From: Terriglobia bacterium
GTDB taxonomy: Bacteria > Acidobacteriota > Terriglobia > UBA7540
Reading direction: 5' to 3'
DNA: 64,000 nucleotides
NCBI GenBank assembly: GCA_030041095.1
Contig: JASHON010000205.1
Coordinates: 36,073 to 100,072, forward strand
Shown: in pieces, positions 53,559 to 62,776 of the stretch
Layout: every line of letters begins with the position of its first letter
Position numbering within the stretch: the stretch's first letter is position 1
Position numbers and translations under genes: made by a program
Notes under the pieces: generated by a model
What the model saw: only the letters and a program-made list of their open reading frames with translations
What the model was told of the DNA's origin: nothing
The model's database searches: none

Positions 53559-53573
53559 TACAGGCTGCGGAAA
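53559..53573. repeat. Solo arm of the 133-bp inverted-repeat element
   Basis: ACAGGCTGCGGAAAA is identical to the first 15 bases of each terminal repeat of the element at 54973-55105. A single arm without partner is seen here. Confidence 0.5.
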
Positions 53574-53615
53574 AGCGCCCTCAACGTCTGCCATTCTGAG
53601 CGTAGCGAAGAATCC

Positions 53616-53773
53616 CAGCATTCGTTTCCCAAGAAATGCAGAGATGCTTCGCTTCGCTCAGCATGACAAACTGGCCTTTTCCCGCAGCGTGTTTAGCCCC
53701 TGGTTGCACCGGCCAGCGGCTAAAGCCGTTGGAGTCTGCGACGCACTGCGGCATGACTGAAGTCATGCCCTGA
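53616..53773. repeat. Composite dispersed repeat, copy A
   Basis: About 158 bp, sharing roughly 85-90% of bases by eye with 63613-63774. It contains GATGCTTCGCTTCGCTCAG, then GTGTTTAGCCCCTGG, GGCTAAAGCCGTTGGAGTC, and ends in the palindrome GCATGACTGAAGTCATGC. It lies in a gap between the PEP-CTERM gene and the small HTH gene and holds no gene. Confidence 0.8.
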
Positions 53774-53896
53774 TACGGGGATACGAAGCGGCTGCCGGAG
53801 CGCCCGGGAAACGCCGTACGAAATGTAGAAACTCCACGCTGCGCGGGCCAGCGAGGCGCTCAACACCAACGCCGGGCCGGATGGGCAGCCGGGGCG

Positions 53897-54334
53897 CTAG
53901 CCTGCCCAAACCAGGCGTTTCTTCCGGCGCTCCCACTCTTCGGTGGAAAACATCTTCGGACCCACTTCGATCAGCCGCGGAAGCATGTTGAAGACGGAAA
54001 CGGGGCTCCAAGGCTTTCGCTGGCGCGTCTTGAATCCTCGCTCGTTAAGCTCGCCAGACACCTTCGAGAGCGGATAATCCGCGACAATCAGTTCCATCAT
54101 CAGCGTGAGAGCTTGCATTTCGAGCGGGTCATCTTCGAGGTGAACGCAGTCGCTCGCCACGCGCAGGCCGTAGCTGATCTCTTCATAAGGAGGGCTGGCC
54201 AGCTCTTCGCCCCTTTCAAGCTGCCGCTGCCACTCGAGCGCCACCAGAGTCCATCCCTCGTTTTCGCGTTGCTTCAAATGGCCGGGATCCACCGTGCCTT
54301 TCACAAATTCGCGTATGCGTTCGATTGTTGCCAT
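53897..54334 (-). CDS. Small protein with recombinase-like helix-turn-helix domain
   Basis: Predicted 145 residues from ATG 54334 ('MATIERIREFVKGTVDPGHL'). Residues 80-125 ('YPLSKVSGELNERGFKTRQR', 'WSPVSVFNMLPRLIEVGP') resemble the HTH of the Recombinase domain of serine recombinases, but there is no catalytic resolvase domain. It may be a DNA-binding regulator derived from such a protein. It diverges from the PadR gene and shares the intergenic dyad at 54479-54494. A longer frame to 54514 would run through this dyad and is rejected. Confidence 0.6.
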   Translation of the reverse strand: MATIERIREFVKGTVDPGHLKQRENEGWTLVALEWQRQLERGEELASPPYEEISYGLRVASDCVHLEDDPLEMQALTLMMELIVADYPLSKVSGELNERGFKTRQRKPWSPVSVFNMLPRLIEVGPKMFSTEEWERRKKRLVWAG

Positions 54335-54478
54335 GGTTCCTCCAGGTGCGCGCGCTGGATTGCAGAGGCAAATTTGCTTCCAGGCGGACGGCAACCTGTA
54401 ACTGACTGCCGGATCGAGGGATGCAGCAATTCGCAGAATCGCAAGAGATTCCCCGCACTGTCCGATTACGGGATTCGG

Positions 54479-54494
54479 TGTCCAATTCCGGACA
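54479..54494. promoter_or_regulatory. TGTCC-N6-GGACA inverted repeat, candidate PadR operator
   Basis: A perfect 5+5 dyad, with a second half-site TGTCCGATT about 21 bp upstream. It lies 59 bp before the PadR ATG and between divergent genes. Confidence 0.45.
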
Positions 54495-54552
54495 TGGCGC
54501 CGGCGCCAGTTCATGGTTGAACGTCTACCCTGGGTGCGATAGAATCTCTTCC

Positions 54553-54909
54553 ATGGAAACTGAGAGAGATGCCAACCGGCTGGAATTGATGCAAGGAACG
54601 CTGGATATGCTGATTCTCAGAACGCTGGTGCTGGGTCCTGCCCACGGGCACGAGATTGCCAAGCATATCCAGCGCACGACGGATGACGTGCTGCAGGTTG
54701 AGCACGGCTCGCTCTATCCGGCGCTGCACCGCCTGGACCGGAAGGGCTGGGTCACGGCCAAGTGGGAGATTCGTGAAGGCCGAAAGCGCGAGTTCAAGTA
54801 TTACCGGCTTACACCGGCGGGCAAGCGGCAACTTGCTGCCGAGCAATCGAAATGGAAGCTGCTCGTTGCCTCCATCGGCCGCGTTATGGAGCCGGCCGAA
54901 GAAGTATGA
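54553..54909 (+). CDS. PadR-family transcriptional regulator
   Basis: Predicted 118 residues. 'LMQGTLDMLILRTLVLGPAH' and 'VEHGSLYPALHRLDRKGWVT' are the winged-helix signatures; 'REFKYYRLTPAGKRQLAAE' is the wing and C-terminal helix. PadR genes next to ADOP permeases are the rule in Acidobacteriota and are thought to control them. The ADOP gene starts 226 bp downstream, with an inverted-repeat element in between. Confidence 0.92.
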   Translation: METERDANRLELMQGTLDMLILRTLVLGPAHGHEIAKHIQRTTDDVLQVEHGSLYPALHRLDRKGWVTAKWEIREGRKREFKYYRLTPAGKRQLAAEQSKWKLLVASIGRVMEPAEEV

Positions 54910-54972
54910 GGTTAGTATTCCGCGTTGCCGGTCTTCGATTGGCGATTGAAAGGCCGCTCGTGGCCGGCTCTT

Positions 54973-55105
54973 ACAGGCTGCGGAAAAACTCGACGACGCC
55001 GCGAACGGTGCGCCGGCATCTTGCCGGCTTCCGTTGAATTGAAGGGAGTTGCCGACTGGAAGCCGGCGCTACGTCAACTCCCGAAAGAGTTTTTCCGCAG
55101 CCTGT
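54973..55105. mobile_element. 133-bp element with 19-bp terminal inverted repeats (MITE-like)
   Basis: ACAGGCTGCGGAAAAACTC (54973-54991) is inverted at 55087-55105. Inside are GCCGGC/GCCGGC and GGGAGTTG/CAACTCCC hairpins. No coding capacity is seen. It sits between PadR and the ADOP gene, and could be a folded mobile element or an RNA hairpin. A target-site duplication is not obvious. Confidence 0.6.
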
Positions 55106-55134
55106 CTTAGCCGCACAGCCGAGGAGCCGACGTA

Positions 55135-57888
55135 ATGAAAATCCGGCGCTTGAGGACTCGACGGGCCCGGCGCGAAGCGGAGCTCGATCGCGAGCTGCTC
55201 GACGGCCTCGATCTTGAAGCGGAAGAGCAACAGGCAGCGGGCTTATCTTCTGAAGAAGCTCGCTACGCCGCCCGCCGCGCCTTCGGCAACGCCGCCAGGA
55301 TCAAAGAGGAGGTGCGCATGACCTGGGGGTTTCGGTGGCTTGAAACGCTGCTGCAGGATCTCACTTACGGCGCGCGCCAGCTACGCCGGAATCCAGGTTT
55401 TGCGGCCGCCGTTGTTTTATCTCTGGCGCTCGGCATCGGCGCAAACACCGCCATCTTCAGCCTGATTGATGCGGTGATGTTGAGAACGCTACCCGTGAAG
55501 AGTCCGCAGCGGCTGGTGCTGCTGAATTGGAGCCGCTGGAAGGGCCGGACGAACACGGACGTTCTTGCCGTGCAAAGCGATAACGGCGCCCAAAACGACT
55601 CACCCATTTCCTATCCGGCATTCCAACACTTACGGGCGCGCAATAACGTATTTTCCAGCCTATTCGGGTTTGTCTCCCTTGGCAAAACGGAGATCGGGGC
55701 CCGGGGCCCGGCATCGCTCGTTAACGGAGAAATGGTAACGGGCGGTTATTTCTCCGGGCTTGGCGTCAATCCTGTCTTAGGCCGCGGCATCACGGCTCAG
55801 GATCAAAAGCCCGGTGCTCCAGGCGCTGCAGTGATCAGCTCTGGATATTGGTCGCGCGCCTTCGGGCGCAATCCGAAAATCCTGGGGCAGAATATTACCG
55901 TCGATGGCGTACCGTTTACGATCGTCGGCGTAGCGCCTCCAGAGTTTTTCGGCGTTCAGCCGGGCCGCGCTGTGGACCTATGGGTACCAATCACGGGCAA
56001 CGCCAAGCTGCTCCCTTATGGCATGGACTCAACTCCAGGAGGACGCCCGCTCTTCACCTCGCGGGACTGGTGGTGGCTGCTCGTTATGGGACGGCTAAAG
56101 CCAGGAGTGGCTGCGCATCAGGCCACTGCTCAGGTGAACCTCCTGTTCCGGCAGAGTGTCACCGCTGGCTTGAAAGTGCTTCCGAGATCGGTTCCTCATC
56201 TGCAACTCGATGCCGCCGCCAGAGGCATTGCGCTCTTGCGCGAGCAATTCTCCAAGCCGCTAACTGTTTTGATGGTCCTGGTTGGTGTAGTGCTGCTCAT
56301 CGCCTGCGCGAACGTTGCAGGGCTGCTAGTGGCGCGCTCGGCAGCTCGGCAAAACGAGATTGCGGTGCGCCTTTCGCTCGGCGCTCCGCGATGGCGACTG
56401 ATTCGTCAGCTCCTTACTGAGAGTGTCTTGCTCAGTGGCTGCGGCGGCGCGCTCGGGCTATTGTTTGCAGCGTGGGGAAGCCGCGCGCTCCTCCTCCTGA
56501 TGTCGAAAGGTGGCGCGCCGTTGAACGTCGAGCTCAGGCTGAACATGACCGTGCTGGCCTTCACGGCAGCCATTTCCATCGCAACTGGAATTCTATTTGG
56601 CCTCACGCCCGCCTTGCGGTCGACGCGCGTGAGTTTGGCGCCGTCGCTGAAAATTTCGGCTGGCGCCGGTTCAGCCGCGAACCAGCGGACGTGGCTGGGA
56701 TCGGGTAAGGCGCTCGTGGTGGCGCAAGTGGCGCTCTCGCTGGTGCTCCTGATCGGCGCGGGTTTGTTTCTACGGACGCTCGAGAATCTGGAGAATCAGA
56801 ATCTCGGCTTCGATCAGCGTCACCTGCTTTTGTTCTCCATCGATCCGACAACGGATGGATACAAAGGCCAGCGGCTGATTGATTTTTACGGACAAATGCT
56901 CGCGCGCCTTCAGACTTTATCCGGAGTTCGTTCAGCATCGATGTCAGAAAACGCTCTGATATCGGGACAGCAGGGTGAATGGGGCATCTCAATCGACGGT
57001 CATAACACACGGAGTGGGCATCTCTCGTATGTGCAATTTAACGTCGTGGGCCCGTCGTTCTTCCAGACAATGGGAATCCGGCTGCTCGTTGGACGCGGCG
57101 TTGGGTGGCGCGATACTCCAGCTTCGCCGGAGGTAGCCGTGGCGAACGAGGCGTTCGCGCACCGTTACCTTAACGGCGGAGATCCTGTTGGCCACAGCTT
57201 CCGCTTCGGCTACTACAACTTCCGGGCCGGCGAATTCAGTCCCGCATACGAGATCGTGGGCATGGTCCAGAACGCCAAATACGCCAGCCTTCGGGAAGCC
57301 TCGTTTCCAACCATCTATCTTCCCTATACGCAGGCGCCGTTTCCGATCGGCGGCATGCATTTCGAGCTGCGTACCGCAGGCGATCCGCTGGCTGTGGTTC
57401 CATCCGTTCGCCAAGCAATTCAGCGTCTCTCTCGGGACTTGCCGATTTCTGAGGTTAAGACGCAGACTGAACAGATCGATGAAGCCTTGGTTAACGAGCG
57501 CGCCTTTGCCCGGCTTTCCAGTTTCTTCGGCGGGCTCGCCGTGCTTCTGGCCTGCATCGGTCTCTACAGCCTGATGGTGTATGCCGTGACGCGGCGCACG
57601 CACGATTTTGGCATCCGCATGGCCTTGGGCGCCGAGCGGCGGGACATCCTGAAAATGGTGATGCGCGAAACGATGGCGCTGGCCGCCTTGGGCATCGCGC
57701 TGGGCATTCCTGCGGCCCTTGCGGCGAGCCGCCTGGTTTCAAGTTTTCTTTACGGTCTCAAGCCTTCGGATCCGCTGACGATTGCAGCCGCGGCAGGCAT
57801 CATGATTGCGGTCACAGCCCTGGCGGGTTTCGTTCCGGCTCGCCGCGCGGCTCATCTGGACCCCATGGCCGCCCTACGGTATGAATAA
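55135..57888 (+). CDS. ADOP-type ABC transporter permease (MacB/FtsX duplicated)
   Basis: Predicted 917 residues, the length of acidobacterial duplicated orphan permeases. A basic N-terminal domain of about 60 residues ('AELDRELLDGLDLEAEEQQA') precedes the first transmembrane segment ('NPGFAAAVVLSLALGIGANT'). MacB_PCD periplasmic domains alternate with FtsX segments: 'LMVLVGVVLLIACANVAGLL' and 'LLIGAGLFLRTLENLE'; the last four-helix set ends 'ALAGFVPARRAAHLDPMAAL'. These proteins usually work with an ATPase encoded elsewhere; none is adjacent. Substrates could be lipids, peptides or other amphiphiles; unknown here. Confidence 0.93.
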   Translation: MKIRRLRTRRARREAELDRELLDGLDLEAEEQQAAGLSSEEARYAARRAFGNAARIKEEVRMTWGFRWLETLLQDLTYGARQLRRNPGFAAAVVLSLALGIGANTAIFSLIDAVMLRTLPVKSPQRLVLLNWSRWKGRTNTDVLAVQSDNGAQNDSPISYPAFQHLRARNNVFSSLFGFVSLGKTEIGARGPASLVNGEMVTGGYFSGLGVNPVLGRGITAQDQKPGAPGAAVISSGYWSRAFGRNPKILGQNITVDGVPFTIVGVAPPEFFGVQPGRAVDLWVPITGNAKLLPYGMDSTPGGRPLFTSRDWWWLLVMGRLKPGVAAHQATAQVNLLFRQSVTAGLKVLPRSVPHLQLDAAARGIALLREQFSKPLTVLMVLVGVVLLIACANVAGLLVARSAARQNEIAVRLSLGAPRWRLIRQLLTESVLLSGCGGALGLLFAAWGSRALLLLMSKGGAPLNVELRLNMTVLAFTAAISIATGILFGLTPALRSTRVSLAPSLKISAGAGSAANQRTWLGSGKALVVAQVALSLVLLIGAGLFLRTLENLENQNLGFDQRHLLLFSIDPTTDGYKGQRLIDFYGQMLARLQTLSGVRSASMSENALISGQQGEWGISIDGHNTRSGHLSYVQFNVVGPSFFQTMGIRLLVGRGVGWRDTPASPEVAVANEAFAHRYLNGGDPVGHSFRFGYYNFRAGEFSPAYEIVGMVQNAKYASLREASFPTIYLPYTQAPFPIGGMHFELRTAGDPLAVVPSVRQAIQRLSRDLPISEVKTQTEQIDEALVNERAFARLSSFFGGLAVLLACIGLYSLMVYAVTRRTHDFGIRMALGAERRDILKMVMRETMALAALGIALGIPAALAASRLVSSFLYGLKPSDPLTIAAAAGIMIAVTALAGFVPARRAAHLDPMAALRYE

Positions 57889-57891
57889 ATA

Positions 57892-58149
57892 TTGGCAGAC
57901 GTGGAGAATGCCGGTAGTGTCGGAACGCTGTTTGGGAGTCCTGAAGCTTACTGGCTTTTACTTGCACCCGGCGTTCAGTTCCGGTGCACGCGATATGATT
58001 TTACGACAACCGCGGCCCCTGAGCCGAGCCCGTTGGCTCTGCTAACGATAGGGCTTGCTTTGTTCGGGGTGGGGGAAATCCTTCGACAACGGACACGGCG
58101 AGTGCGCTTGAGATGTGCAACTGGAGCGATCTTCAGTTCTTTTCTTTGA
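57892..58149 (+). pseudogene. Remnant of a PEP-CTERM protein
   Basis: In frame with, and one codon after, the stop of the ADOP permease. Its 85 codons end in a PEP-CTERM-like signal: 'AAPEPSPLALLTIGLALFGV' and basic RQRTRR, but there is no signal peptide or body of a surface protein. It is therefore likely the 3' end of a lost gene. It overlaps the 3' end of rbsK on the other strand by 17 bp. Alternatively it could be a chance frame; the PEPxP-hydrophobic-Arg order makes that less likely. Confidence 0.5.
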
Positions 58150-59068
58150 GGAAGGCAGAGACCTGTGCGGCGGTTGGGAGCGAGGGCTGGGCTCCCTGCC
58201 TTTTGACGGATAGGGCCGCCACAGCGGAGGCAAAGCGTGCTGCTTCACCCGGTTTCATGCCCCGCATCAGGGCGACGGCCAGCCCTCCGTTAAAAGCATC
58301 GCCGGCAGCGGTGGAATCCACCGCTTGCACCTTGAAGGCAGGCGCAAAGGCTGCGCCAAGATCACGTCCCGCCAGGTAACTGCCCTCTTTCCCCATTGTG
58401 ACCACGACGTTTCGCGCACCCTTCACAAGAAGCCTTTCTGCAAGCACGTGGACATTGGATCGGTCGATGACTTGCCCTTCACCGCCGCACAGCGCAGCAG
58501 CCTCGGTTTCGTTTGGCGTCAGGAAGGTAACATTCCTAAGCAGGGACGGATGAAGTGCTTGAGCCGGGGACGGGTCCAGCATTAACGGAACCTCAAATTC
58601 GCAGGCAAGCCGCGCCAAATGCTCAACCGCGTCCATTGGAATCTCCAACTGGGTCATGATCATCCCTGCAGACCGCAATAGAGGAGCGGCCCGATCCAAG
58701 TCCGAAGGACGCAAGAGGCCATTTGCACCCGGAACCACGACAATACTGTTCTGACCCTGCCGGTCTGTGGTGATCATGGCCACACCCGAAGACACACCCT
58801 TCGCAACTCCAAGAGCCTCGACAGATACCCCCGCAGCTTTCAATGCTGTACACAAACGTGCCCCGAACTCATCATCACCAACCTTGGCGATCATCGCCAC
58901 CGGATAATCCAGCCGCGCCACGGCAACAGCCTGATTGGCTCCTTTGCCCCCTTCAAACAGATGAAAGCTGTCCCCGCCGACCGTTTCTCCGGGCGAAGGC
59001 ATCCGCGCGCAGGAGCACACCAAGTCAAGGTTCACGCTTCCAACGACGACGATGGGCTTAGTGGTCAT
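58133..59068 (-). CDS. rbsK: Ribokinase
   Basis: Predicted 311 residues. 'GSVNLDLVCSCARMPSPGET', 'FEGGKGANQAVAVARL' (signature 1) and 'DSTAAGDAFNGGLAVALM' (signature 2, with the catalytic Asp) identify a ribokinase. It makes ribose 5-phosphate. The gene lies 33 bp after the sugar permease on the same strand and probably forms an uptake-and-phosphorylation pair. Confidence 0.92.
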   Translation of the reverse strand: MTTKPIVVVGSVNLDLVCSCARMPSPGETVGGDSFHLFEGGKGANQAVAVARLDYPVAMIAKVGDDEFGARLCTALKAAGVSVEALGVAKGVSSGVAMITTDRQGQNSIVVVPGANGLLRPSDLDRAAPLLRSAGMIMTQLEIPMDAVEHLARLACEFEVPLMLDPSPAQALHPSLLRNVTFLTPNETEAAALCGGEGQVIDRSNVHVLAERLLVKGARNVVVTMGKEGSYLAGRDLGAAFAPAFKVQAVDSTAAGDAFNGGLAVALMRGMKPGEAARFASAVAALSVKRQGAQPSLPTAAQVSAFLKEKN

Positions 59069-59101
59069 TCCGATCTCTTCCGCTCATCTCCGCTGCACGC
59101 T

Positions 59102-60091
59102 TCACTTAACAACCGGGGCCAACGCAATGCAGGCGAGTCCGAGCACAAAGAAGGCAAACATCAGCGCCAGAAGCCGTTTTGCCCCCGAATCCGCACCGTC
59201 GAACTCCTTCCACACAAACACGCCCCATATGGCGGAAATCATTGTCGCGCCCTGGCCCAGCGCATAGGAAATTGCAGGGCCGACCATCTGCGCGTACGAT
59301 GCCACAAAGTTTGAGATGGTTCCGATGCCCCAGATCACTCCCCCGGCGATTCCCCACAAGTGCAGCCTGCCAGTTCCTTTGAAGTAATCGCCCAGCGAGA
59401 CCCGGGCGCCCGAAACGGGCCTGCGCATGAAGATATAGTTAAGCGGAATCGTGCACACCAGCACGCCGATCGCGAAAACAAAGGCGACCGTATAAGGACC
59501 GAGATGATGCTCTCCCTTGATGGCCTTAGCCACAAAAGGATAGAAGAGCCCCATGCCCACACCCGCCAAGAGGCTGACCACAATTCCTTTGGTGCTGACG
59601 GCCAGATCTTTGGCAATCCTGCGATAAGCCAACGCGTCCAGCAGAATCGCAATACCAACGAGGACGATTCCGCCGAACAAGAGTAGAGGATTACCTTCGG
59701 GAGTAATCAGATAATTGAGCGCGGAACCGATCACTAATGCCAGCCCGATTCCAATGGGAAACGCCACAGCCAGCCCTGCGATAGCAATGGCTGCCACCAA
59801 CAAAATGTTTGCTATGTTAAAGACGACCCCTCCCAGCAGAGCCAGCAGAAGATGCACGCCGTCGGCCGCACCCAGGTTTTGAAGAAAGCTGTCCGGACTG
59901 GCGGGGATTGTACGACCCAGCGTGAAGCCCATCAGGATGGAAATGACGAGAATCCCCCAAACATAGTCCCAGTAAAAAAGCTCAAACCGCCAGCCCTTGC
60001 ACAGCTTCTGCGTATTGGCCCAGCTTCCCCAGCAGACCATGGTCAGGATGGTCATCAACAGAGCCACTGAGTACGTTGCCGGGATAAACAT
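59102..60091 (-). CDS. Sugar permease of the GRP/DMT (RhaT-like) superfamily
   Basis: Predicted 329 residues, about ten hydrophobic segments. 'VALLMTILTMVCWGSWANTQ' at the start and 'ALLGGVVFNIANILLVAAIA' match glucose/ribose/rhamnose uptake proteins of the drug-metabolite transporter superfamily. Inner-membrane location. Its position directly upstream of rbsK supports a pentose, most likely ribose, as substrate. That specificity is inferred. Confidence 0.85.
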   Translation of the reverse strand: MFIPATYSVALLMTILTMVCWGSWANTQKLCKGWRFELFYWDYVWGILVISILMGFTLGRTIPASPDSFLQNLGAADGVHLLLALLGGVVFNIANILLVAAIAIAGLAVAFPIGIGLALVIGSALNYLITPEGNPLLLFGGIVLVGIAILLDALAYRRIAKDLAVSTKGIVVSLLAGVGMGLFYPFVAKAIKGEHHLGPYTVAFVFAIGVLVCTIPLNYIFMRRPVSGARVSLGDYFKGTGRLHLWGIAGGVIWGIGTISNFVASYAQMVGPAISYALGQGATMISAIWGVFVWKEFDGADSGAKRLLALMFAFFVLGLACIALAPVVK

Positions 60092-60155
60092 GGTCGATAC
60101 TTTGTCGTGAAGTTTTCCTGTGACGGTTTGCCACAGAGATTAAGGCAATCGCCGC

Positions 60156-62326
60156 TTACTTCACATCCTTGACGCAGCGGAATCCCAGGGTTCCCGCACG
60201 GTCGATGCTCGAAGCCATCAGCAGATACTTGCCATGCTCATCCAGCCGGTAGGCCTGGGGGAAGTACCAGAGGCTTCCCTGAGGCTGATAGTAGCTCCCA
60301 CCGCGCAGGATCGCTGCTCGCGTGTGCGGATCCTCAAATTCGTCCGTATATTGCCAGACGTTTCCGTCCATGTCCATTACCCCAAACGGGCTCGCTCCCG
60401 CCGGATGGGCATTGACGTCGTCGGGAGCGCGCAATGTGCGGCCCTTCTCCGACGCCGGCGCCACCGCCGCGCGCCACTTGTTGCCCCAGGGGTAAAGACG
60501 GCCGTCCGTGCCCTGCGCGGCGTACTGCCACTCCCATTCATGCGGCAGACGCTTGCCAGCCCACTTGGCATACGCGCGGGCGTCTTCGAGTGAAACCCAG
60601 GTCACGGGCTTGTTTCCCCAACCTTCTGGATACGTCCCATTTTTCCAGTCTTTCAGGAAGTTGTGAGTGTCTGCGGGAACGTAGCGGGCGTCGCCCAGAA
60701 ACTTCTTGAACTCGGCATTCGTCACCGGATATTTATCAATGTAGAAAGGCTCAATCACCATCTCGTGATGGTGCTGCCGGCGGGGCGAGCTTTCCCATGG
60801 ATATTGCACATCAACCCCAACGTCGTTGCCACCTTCGATCTCCACTCCGGAAACACGGAAATCAAACTTGCCGCCCGGAATGTACACCATGCCCGGCGGA
60901 TTGGTGGTTGCGGGTGTTGTGGGAGGAATGGGAACGATGTGCTGCGGCAGGAAGCGCCACTCGTTCGAGTAGCTCGATAGCGGCCGCGCTGCCAACCGAC
61001 GCATCGCGCTCAGCAACTGTTGCTCGCGTGCCGTTAAGTGGTCCGTTGCCAGGATGGCGCCGTATCCCTCGGCGCCCATCTTGAAGCTTAAGGTCGCCGT
61101 CGAACCGTGCAGCTCCGGGTTCAGCTCAACCCCGTGCCACAGGTCATAGTAGTGCAGGCCGGGCTCATAAGCCGCTTCCATTTCGCGTCCGGAAAGACCG
61201 AATTCATTTCGATTGACGATCGTCCAAAGCGTTTCCGTCTTCCCGGGCCATTTGCTGGAGAAGGCGCCATACTGCAGCATGGGCGCAAAGGGAGTCCAGT
61301 TGGGGCTTACGAGCAACTGCCAGAACTCCCGCTCAATCCTGGCAATTCGGCGAAGCGCCTCGGCATCTCGATCGCCAATCTGATTCCAGATTCCCCAGAT
61401 GTTTTCCCAGCTCTCGTATCCCGTGCCGTTAAAGAAGGCGTACTGCAAGTCGTTAACTTTGGTTCTTGCCCAGCGGTCGCACACATTCACCATGTAGCGC
61501 GACTCGAGCCACTTGTTCTTGCTGATCATGGGCTCGAACGGATACTGCCAGTATCCCCAGCCGAGGTTATTCCATGCCATGGCCGCGTCATTGGCGTCAC
61601 CGTTCCCGCCCTCGGGTTCAAAAACAATTGGATGTCCCGACTCGTCCGACGCGACCCGGAAAGCGCGAGGAACTGCCCCCATTGTGTCGCCATTAATTCC
61701 ATCTCCGCCATGAGCTTTGCCAGCGTTTCCCAATCAGGCGCTCCTTCCGGCCGCGTCCCCTGATCCCAAGGGTTGTACGGAAACAGCACGCGCACGCCGT
61801 GCCGATGGAACGATTGCACCATCTCCCTCAGCCCTGCAATGCCACCCGGCATATCCCGGATCAGGTCAAACTGATTCCTGTCGTCAATTCCGAGGTTCGG
61901 GTACGTGGGCCAGATCAGTACAGCGTCAATCCCACCGTAACGCGTCTTTAAGTCTTCGAGATAGCGGGCGACGGTGTATTTACCAGTATGCGGATCGTAG
62001 AAATAGCGGTCCTGCGCCATCATCTGCGGCTGAATGAATGCCTTCTGCACCCATTGAAATACCGGACGGTCATACTGCGCCTCGTTGAACCCGATGCGGA
62101 CCAGGCGTTCCGTCCGCCAGTGGCGCACATCGGCAAGCCACGCCTTGATGGCAGAGTCAGCAAGCGGCCTTTCACTTCCGGTCGCGCAACAATGACCTGA
62201 AGTGGCAGCCGGATTTTCCGGGCCGGGAATCTGCTCGCCCTGGGGTGGGTACTTTGTGTCCTGTCCGGGCAAGGGCGCCACCAGAAGAAGACTAAACGCC
62301 AGCAGGACGCTTCCATATTTCCGCAT
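60156..62326 (-). pseudogene. Secreted glycosidase-like/formylglycine-enzyme-like fusion, frameshifted
   Basis: Two frames make one protein with a single-base loss near 61700. The upstream part (from ATG 62326, signal peptide 'YGSVLLAFSLLLVAPLPGQ') looks like a TIM-barrel glycosidase or DUF domain ('QFDLIRDMPGGIAGLREMVQ', 'VRVLFPYNPWDQGTR'). It stops out of frame after 'GAPDWETLAKLMAEM'. The other frame continues 'GINGDTMGAVPRAF' and ends in an FGE/SUMF1-like domain ('YIPGGKFDFRVSG', 'PVTNAEFKKFLGDARYVPAD', 'MDGNVWQYTDEFEDP'). Adding one base between 61701 and 61700 (GAG-ATN-GGA) joins both. Either the gene has decayed or the assembly has an error. The domain order is unusual. Confidence 0.7.
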
Positions 62327-62348
62327 GTGTTTAACTATCCCACTTCCA

Positions 62349-62476
62349 TTCAACAACTTACTGGGATAAGACAGGGTGAATTCCTATAACTAAGCCATTT
62401 TCAACAACTTACTGGGTTTGTTGGTATCGAGCTTTTCGCCGTCGTTTGTTTTCAGCAACTTACTGGGTTTGTTGGT
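62349..62476. repeat. Three direct repeats at exact 51-bp spacing
   Basis: TTCAACAACTTACTGGG starts at 62349 and 62400, and a variant TTCAGCAACTTACTGGG starts at 62451. Copies 2 and 3 extend to TTTGTTGGT. Each contains a CAACAA...TTGTTG dyad in copies 2 and 3. They lie within 23-150 bp of the start of the frameshifted gene at 62326. Confidence 0.7.
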
Positions 62477-62734
62477 CATGGTTTGATCGCTGCTACATCC
62501 TCTCGATAACTCAAAGGGTTCCGTTTACTTTCGCCTTTTATTCGCCTACCGCCAAAAAGTGCCTGTGTCGCTTCAAAATAGCTATGCCCTCTGTGTTGGC
62601 GGGTTCTTGTTCAATCCCGCCACGTGACCCCGATACCACCGCGACGGTGGCTTCAGGATGCCGGCGCCTGCAGCCCGTGGAGCGGGCGCAAAAACCGGAC
62701 CCGGGGCCTGGAAGCCGTAAAAAAAGCAACTGCC

Positions 62735-62771
62735 TCTCGCAAAGGCGCCAAGGCGCAAAGAAGCGCAAAGC
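62735..62771. repeat. Simple GC/A-rich repeat
   Basis: CTCGCAAAGGCGCCAAGGCG followed by CAAAGAAGCGCAAAGCG: an imperfect, short repeat of (G)CGCAAAG. It lies just downstream of ubiE. No gene is seen from 62477 to 62776. Confidence 0.45.
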
Positions 62772-62776
62772 GTTTT

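Noticed and set aside
62349..62476. CRISPR array
   Set aside because: Only three copies, the first truncated, with no cas genes in the window.
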